This document shows, one piece after another, positions 6,308 to 10,388 of a stretch of DNA of 10,388 nt. Both the position numbers and the translations under genes were made by a program. The notes under the pieces were generated by a model that saw only the letters and a list, made by a program, of their open reading frames with translations, had not been told where the DNA came from and made no database searches. This DNA comes from Streptomyces sp. NRRL B-1347. Lineage in GTDB: Bacteria; Actinomycetota; Actinomycetes; Streptomycetales; Streptomycetaceae. The stretch's first letter is position 1, and the number at the start of each line of letters is the position of its first letter. The stretch spans positions 1-10,388 of the forward strand of contig NZ_JOJM01000114.1 of assembly GCF_000720325.1 (NCBI RefSeq), given 5' to 3'.

Positions 6308-8241
6308 CGCTGCCTCCTGGGGGCCGGGGTGGGGGTGTCGTTGGCGCGGTGCGGGCCGTCGGCCCCGGGGTGGGGCTGGTGGAGGGGGGCGCCGGTGCGG
6401 GCGAGCAGGGCGGTGTTGGTGATGGCTTCCGCGGTCAGGCCCGCCTGCGCCAGCAGGGCCTCTCTTGGGCCGTGGGGGAGGAAGGCGCGGGGCAGGCCGA
6501 GCGGGATGAGGCGGGTGGTCACGGCCTGTTCCTGGCAGGTCTGCAGGAGGGTGGTGCCGAAACCGCCGGTGCGGATGCCGTCCTCCAGGGTGATCACCAG
6601 GCGGTGGCGGGCCGCCAGGGCCGGGAGGGCGGGATTGATCGGGAGGAGCCAGCGGGGGTCGGCGACCGTGACCCCCGTGCCGAGCTCCTCCAGCTCCACG
6701 GCGGCTTCGAGGGCGGTGGTGGCCAGGGGGCCGGTGGGCAGGATCAGGACGTTAAGGGCGCGGGCGGGGCTGCGGTGCAGGATGTCGATCCCGTCCATCC
6801 GCGCCAGCGCGGGGACCTCCCCCCCGGCGGTGGCCTTGGGCAGCCGCAGCACGCTCGGCCCGTCGGTGTGCGCGGTGGCCTCGCGCAGCAGCTCGGCCAG
6901 CTGTTCGGGATCCCGGGGCGCGGCGATGCGCAGGCCGGGGACAGCGGCCAGGAGAGCGAGGTCCCACATGCCGTGGTGGGACGGTCCGTCGGGTCCGGTG
7001 ACGCCGGCCCTATCCAGGACGAAGGTGACCGGCAGCCGGTGCAGGGCCACATCCATCAGCACCTGGTCCATCGCGCGGGTCAGGAAGGTGGCGTAGAGGG
7101 CGACGACGGGGTGCAGGCCGCCCAGGGCCAGTCCGGCGGCCGAGGTGACGGCATGCTGCTCGGCGATGCCGACATCCAAGACCCGCTCCGGGAAGCGTTC
7201 GTGCATCGGGTGCAGACCGGTGGGCCGCAGCATCGACGCGGTCAGAGCGACGATGTCGTCCCGCTCGGCGGCCAGCTGACGCAGTTCGCGGCCGAACACC
7301 GAGGTCCAGGACGGCTTCGGGGGGCTTGTCGGCTGGCCGGTGGCCGGGGCGACGGTGCCGATGGCGTGCAGGCAGTCCGCCCCGTCCGCCTCGGCCGGGC
7401 CATAACCCTTGCCCTTGACGGTCATCACGTGCACCACCACCGGGCGCCTCAGCGCCCGCGCCCGGCGCAACACGGCTTCCATCTCCGCGGTGTTGTGGCC
7501 GTCCAGGGGGCCGAAGTAGGTGAAGCCGAGGTCGGTGAAGAGATTGCGGCAGGCCTCCGCCCCGCCACCGGTCTTGAGCACGCCCAGGTGGGCGGCGAGG
7601 GCGCCGGTGGTGGGGGCATACGAGCGGCCGTTGTCGTTCAGCACGACGATGACCGGCCGGTCCCTGGCTGCGCCGATATTGTTCAGCGCCTCCCAGCACA
7701 TACCGCCCGTCATCGCCCCGTCGCCGACGACGGCGACCACCGCCCGGTCGGTCTCGCCGGCGAGGTGGCGGGCTGTGGCCAGGCCGTCGGCCCAGGACAG
7801 GGCGGTGGAGGCATGAGAGTTCTCGATCACGTCATGCGCGGATTCGGCCCGGCACGGGTAGCCGGACAGCCCGCCCTCCTGCCGCAGCCGGTCGAAGTCC
7901 CCGGCGCGGCCGGTAAGAAGCTTGTGAACATAGGCCTGGTGGCCGGTGTCGAACAGGAGCGTGTCGCGGGGCGAGTCGAAGACCCGGTGCAGGGCGATCG
8001 TGAGTTCCACCGCGCCCAGATTCGGGCCCAGATGCCCGCCCGTCGCACACACCGCCTCGATCAGGAACGCACGGATCTCACCGGCCAGCGCGGGAAGGCC
8101 CTCCCCGGGCAGGGCCCGCAGCGCCTGCGGCCCGGTGACCCGCGCCAGCAGCGGAAACCGCCGTCCCAGGCCCGCCGCACTATCAGGAGCCGGAACACCG
8201 GAGCTACCGGAGACGGCACGGGGCGAGGAGGACGTGGTCAT
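6304..8241 (-). CDS. dxs: 1-deoxy-D-xylulose-5-phosphate synthase (Dxs)
   Basis: Dxs is the thiamine-diphosphate enzyme that joins pyruvate and glyceraldehyde 3-phosphate, the flux-setting entry of the MEP pathway. A dedicated copy is typical of terpenoid clusters that raise precursor supply. The 645 residues match the family length. Visible landmarks are GGHLGPNLG (68-76), [14 protein letters not shown] (98-111), [11 protein letters not shown] followed by ENSHASTA (128-147), the ThDP/Mg motif GDGAMTGG with a downstream LNDN (173-204), the catalytic Glu in [10 protein letters not shown] (E361), and [15 protein letters not shown] (410-424). The C-terminal transketolase domain is complete. ATG 8241 is chosen because ATGA overlaps the upstream stop and GAGGA (8250-8246) precedes it by four bases. 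The longer open frame to 8457 only mirrors the upstream gene. The stop overlaps the ispG GTG. No active-site residue appears lost. Confidence 0.97.
   Translation of the reverse strand: MTTSSSPRAVSGSSGVPAPDSAAGLGRRFPLLARVTGPQALRALPGEGLPALAGEIRAFLIEAVCATGGHLGPNLGAVELTIALHRVFDSPRDTLLFDTGHQAYVHKLLTGRAGDFDRLRQEGGLSGYPCRAESAHDVIENSHASTALSWADGLATARHLAGETDRAVVAVVGDGAMTGGMCWEALNNIGAARDRPVIVVLNDNGRSYAPTTGALAAHLGVLKTGGGAEACRNLFTDLGFTYFGPLDGHNTAEMEAVLRRARALRRPVVVHVMTVKGKGYGPAEADGADCLHAIGTVAPATGQPTSPPKPSWTSVFGRELRQLAAERDDIVALTASMLRPTGLHPMHERFPERVLDVGIAEQHAVTSAAGLALGGLHPVVALYATFLTRAMDQVLMDVALHRLPVTFVLDRAGVTGPDGPSHHGMWDLALLAAVPGLRIAAPRDPEQLAELLREATAHTDGPSVLRLPKATAGGEVPALARMDGIDILHRSPARALNVLILPTGPLATTALEAAVELEELGTGVTVADPRWLLPINPALPALAARHRLVITLEDGIRTGGFGTTLLQTCQEQAVTTRLIPLGLPRAFLPHGPREALLAQAGLTAEAITNTALLARTGAPLHQPHPGADGPHRANDTPTPAPRRQR
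6313..6318 (-). promoter_or_regulatory. Ribosome binding site for ispG
   Basis: AGGAGG, the strongest site in the operon, lies five bases before GTG 6307 and supports a GTG start inside the end of dxs. Confidence 0.75.
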
Positions 8242-9659
8242 GACGTCCTCGCAGCGGTCGGCGGGACGAAGGAGACCGTTTCGGTGGCAGTGGCGTGCTC
8301 GGCCACGGCGACCGGCCCCAGGCCGCCCAGGGCGGTAAGGACGTCCTCGACGAGGGCGGGCGGGGCCGACGCCCCCGCCGACAGCCCGACCGTCGCAGCG
8401 TTCTCGACCCAGTACGGACGGATACCGGACGCGTCCTCGACCAGATGCGCCGCGCACCCGCTGCGGCGGGCAACCTCCACCATCCGCACCGAGTTGGAGG
8501 AATCCGCCGAGCCGACCACCAGCAGCACATCCGACCTCTTGACGACTTCGACGACCGCCTGCTGGCGGTTAGTGGTCGCATAACAGATATCCTCCGAGCC
8601 GGGACCCCGCAGTGCCGGGAACCGGGCCCTGAGCGCGGCGATGATCTCGGCGGTCTCATCCACCGCCAGCGTGGTCTGCGTCAAATAGGACACCCGCGAC
8701 ACATCCGCCACCTCAAGAGCCGCCACATCGGCGACATTCTCCACCAGCACCGTCTGCCCGGGCGCCTCGCCCAGGGTGCCCTCAATCTCCTCATGCCCCC
8801 GGTGCCCGACCAGGATCACGGTGTCGCCGCGCGCAGCGAACCGCCGCGCCTCACTGTGGACTTTGGTCACCAGCGGCCACGTCGCATCCACCACCGCCAG
8901 ATGGCGAGCGGCAGCCTCCGCGCGCACCGCCGGGGCCACCCCGTGCGCGGAGAACACCACCGCCGCCCCCCCGAGCACCTCGTCCAACTCGGCGACGAAC
9001 ACCGCACCCCGGCGCTCCAGGTCCTTGACGACGTGGGTGTCGTGGACGATCTGCTTGCGCACGAACACCGCACCGTCCTCCACCGTGGTAAGGAGGCCTT
9101 CTGCGGTATGGATGGCGCATTCCACGCCCGCGCAGAACGAGCGGGGGGAGGCCAGCAGCACCGTGCGAGGCCCAACCACCCGTGCCCAGGCCTCCACCAC
9201 CGCCCCGGCCGCGCCCGCCGCACGCCCGTCCCCGTCCCGCAGGGCCCCGGCCGCCAGCACCACCTCCGCGCCCGCCTCCCCGGCGCCGGGGACGGGACTG
9301 GTCCGCAGCCGGAACGGCGCCCCCTGCCCCTTTCCCTCCGGCAAGACCTCCACCGGCCCACTGCGCACCCTCCGCCCGCCCCGCCGCAGCACCCCGGCCA
9401 GCAACGGCGACGCCGGACACGCCGCCACCCCGCCACCCGGGAACCGGACTTGGGTGGCCACCCACACCTCACCCGCCAACACCGCGCCGACAGGCACTGC
9501 CGCCACCCAGCCAGACCCCACCGGCCCCAGAACTTCTCCCATGCCCCGAAGAAGAGCCTCTGCCGGTACGCTTCCCGCCCCGAGGGCAGGCAGCGCAGCG
9601 GTCACAGCATGAGGAGGGCGGGGAGTACGAGGAATGGGGGAAGTGCGTGGCAGGGACAT
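8238..9659 (-). CDS. Divergent IspH paralogue with N-terminal extension, Cys-to-Trp at a cluster ligand
   Basis: Residues about 163-473 form an IspH domain: SFCAGVE (174-180), IVHD (205-207 region), [24 protein letters not shown] (357-366), SSNS (387-390) and SAGASAP near 427-433. Two of the three [4Fe-4S] cysteines are present (C176, C359), but the middle one is replaced by W261 in [11 protein letters not shown] (codon TGG, 8879-8877). The first roughly 160 residues, Gly/Ala/Arg/Val-rich, are absent from ordinary IspH. The stretch [13 protein letters not shown] followed by [16 protein letters not shown] faintly recalls the nucleoside-phosphorylase-like (HpnG-type) domain, but is too short for a complete one. 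This is my inference. It is first in the operon and overlaps dxs by ATGA. The start is uncertain: ATG 9659 follows an in-frame TGA by two codons and has no ribosome site, and later ATG/GTG codons (e.g. M40) are possible. Whether it reduces HMBPP is doubtful. Confidence 0.85.
   Translation of the reverse strand: MSLPRTSPIPRTPRPPHAVTAALPALGAGSVPAEALLRGMGEVLGPVGSGWVAAVPVGAVLAGEVWVATQVRFPGGGVAACPASPLLAGVLRRGGRRVRSGPVEVLPEGKGQGAPFRLRTSPVPGAGEAGAEVVLAAGALRDGDGRAAGAAGAVVEAWARVVGPRTVLLASPRSFCAGVECAIHTAEGLLTTVEDGAVFVRKQIVHDTHVVKDLERRGAVFVAELDEVLGGAAVVFSAHGVAPAVRAEAAARHLAVVDATWPLVTKVHSEARRFAARGDTVILVGHRGHEEIEGTLGEAPGQTVLVENVADVAALEVADVSRVSYLTQTTLAVDETAEIIAALRARFPALRGPGSEDICYATTNRQQAVVEVVKRSDVLLVVGSADSSNSVRMVEVARRSGCAAHLVEDASGIRPYWVENAATVGLSAGASAPPALVEDVLTALGGLGPVAVAEHATATETVSFVPPTAARTS
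8246..8250 (-). promoter_or_regulatory. Ribosome binding site deciding the dxs start
   Basis: GAGGA on the minus strand, four bases before ATG 8241, supports the 645-residue Dxs rather than the longer open frame. Confidence 0.65.
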
Positions 9660-9896
9660 GGACCGTCACATCCAGCGGTTGAAAGCACAACGTCCTTGAC
9701 CGGTACCTGCCCACCCCGCCTCAGTGCAGAAACGACACCCCACCCCCGCCCGGGAGCACGAGAAGCACTCAGCGCACAGCCCCTGATCCGCACGGCGTCC
9801 GGTCCATACGGGGCGCCCCGCACTTGCGCCGCCGCGCGCCCCGCAACCTTCGCCACGGCCGGGTCACGAAGACCGCCAGCCTCCGGGCCCTTCCTG
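9660..9896. other. Leader region of the terpenoid operon, no gene recognised
   Basis: This 237-base stretch lies between the first operon gene and the IS256 fragment. Open frames crossing it show no recognisable family and look like GC-rich accidental frames. The promoter for the minus-strand operon should lie here or further upstream, but I see no convincing -35/-10 pair, operator or riboswitch. The IS256 similarity ends abruptly near 9897. Confidence 0.4.
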
Positions 9897-10235
9897 GCCG
9901 GCCGCGATCAGGGCGCGGACGTTGATGATGCGGCCGCCCTCGCGGGCCTTCTGGGTAAGCGCGTCCGCCCAGACAAACGCGCAGGGGCCTTGATCCAGAT
10001 GCCGGTTGCGAAACGCGGTAACCTGCTCGTCGGGGTGCTTGACCATCGCACCGACCTGGGACTTCGACAGCTGGGCCACCCCGAGGGACTCGGCGAGTTC
10101 CTCGGCCCGGCAGGTGGAGACACCGAGCAGGTAGGCAGTGGCGACCACCGAGATCAGGGCCTGCTCGGCCCGGCGGCGCCGTTCCAGGAGCCAGTGCGGG
10201 AAGCAACTGCCGGACCTGAACCTGGGGACGGCGAG
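9897..10235 (-). mobile_element. Internal fragment of an IS256-family (Mutator) transposase
   Basis: One open frame of 113 codons on the minus strand reads, in order, LAVPRFRSGS, FPHWLLERRRRAEQALISVV, LLGVSTCRAEELAESLGV, LSKSQVGAMVKHPDEQV and FVWADALTQKAREGGRIINV. This is the family's conserved middle, including the first catalytic Asp (in VWADAL). Full-length relatives have about 400 residues. Here both the N-terminus and the remaining DDE residues are missing, so it cannot transpose. On one side it meets the stop codon of an IS5-like transposase after two bases. On the other, similarity ends after NVRALIAAG. It is evidence of past insertion or recombination at the cluster border. Confidence 0.88.
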
Positions 10236-10237
10236 GC

Positions 10238-10388
10238 TTATTCAGAGGCCAGTTTGTAAAAGTGCAATGCGATGACGGTGGAGATGGTTTGTGTAAAGGT
10301 CGCGATCGGCCGCCGGTAGTCGGTGTGCAAGATTCTCCAGGTCTTGAAGTTCGCGATGGTCCGCTCGATGACATAGCGGATCCGGTTG
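10238..10388 (-). mobile_element. C-terminal end of an IS5-like DDE transposase, cut by the window edge
   Basis: The minus strand encodes 49 residues followed by TAA: NRIRYVIERTIANFKTWRIL, then HTDYRRPIATFTQTISTVIALHFYKLASE. The ERxIAxxKxWRIL segment, including the last catalytic Glu, followed by DYRRP, is characteristic of the C-terminus of IS5-group (DDE_Tnp_4-like) transposases common in Streptomyces. The rest of the gene lies beyond base 10388, so completeness cannot be judged. Only two bases separate its stop from the IS256 fragment, with no room for a terminal inverted repeat, so this end is probably truncated too. Confidence 0.85.

Noticed and set aside
6163..8583. Very long plus-strand open frame (about 800 codons) opposite dxs and ispG
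   Set aside because: It is antisense to unmistakable dxs and ispG, is Gly/Arg/Gln-rich and has no recognisable domain. Such frames are expected in GC-rich DNA.
9660..9720. Possible promoter hexamers upstream of the operon (TTGTGC on the minus strand, TTGACC at 9696 on the plus strand)
   Set aside because: No matching -10 element at proper spacing on either strand.
8295..10259. Long plus-strand open frame (about 650 codons) opposite the IspH paralogue and the IS256 fragment
   Set aside because: It runs through both a clear minus-strand IspH and a transposase fragment and resembles neither a family nor a normal composition. It is a shadow frame.
1..10388. tRNA, rRNA or CRISPR arrays
   Set aside because: No regularly spaced repeats or recognisable RNA gene signatures were seen.

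Overview
The window is high-GC DNA read almost entirely on the minus strand. Its codon use, ATGA/GTGA gene overlaps and protein families (Streptomyces-type IspH, IspG and Dxs, actinobacterial class I terpene synthases, IS256- and IS5-type transposases) point to a Streptomyces or close actinomycete relative. It looks like most of a terpenoid (probably diterpenoid) biosynthetic gene cluster. No species or product can be named from the sequence alone.

Layout in the direction of transcription (high to low coordinates): (1) 10388-9897 holds two abutting transposase fragments, an IS5-like C-terminus and an internal piece of an IS256-family transposase. (2) 9896-9660 shows no recognisable gene and is the likely leader of the operon. 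(3) 9659-3068 is a tightly overlapping five-gene operon: an N-terminally extended ispH paralogue lacking one iron-sulfur cysteine, dxs, ispG, a polyprenyl (probably GGPP) synthase, and a canonical ispH. Every junction overlaps by 4 or 8 bases. (4) 3062-2640 is a graveyard: decayed pieces of ispG, the prenyl synthase C-terminus and the ispH N-terminus, in the same order as the intact operon. (5) 2626-1613 is terpene synthase 1. (6) 1612-about 1303 is the middle of a decayed ispH, containing a 97-bp segment that is inverted between GTCGAC palindromes. (7) 1186-95 is terpene synthase 2. (8) 94-1 shows nothing recognisable.

Working model: dxs (entry step of the MEP pathway) and ispG/ispH (the last two, iron-sulfur steps) raise IPP/DMAPP supply. 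The prenyl synthase makes a linear diphosphate, probably GGPP, and the two class I terpene synthases cyclise it. dxr and ispD/E/F are not in the window and would be supplied by the housekeeping genome. No class II (DxDD) cyclase, P450 or other tailoring gene is visible, so the cluster may continue to the left of base 1.

Most notable: the two terpene synthases, which carry TTA codons and look less GC-rich than their neighbours, occupy gaps in a rotting second copy of ispG-pps-ispH. One ispH scar contains a precise micro-inversion. The extra IspH carries Trp in place of a universally used cluster-binding Cys.
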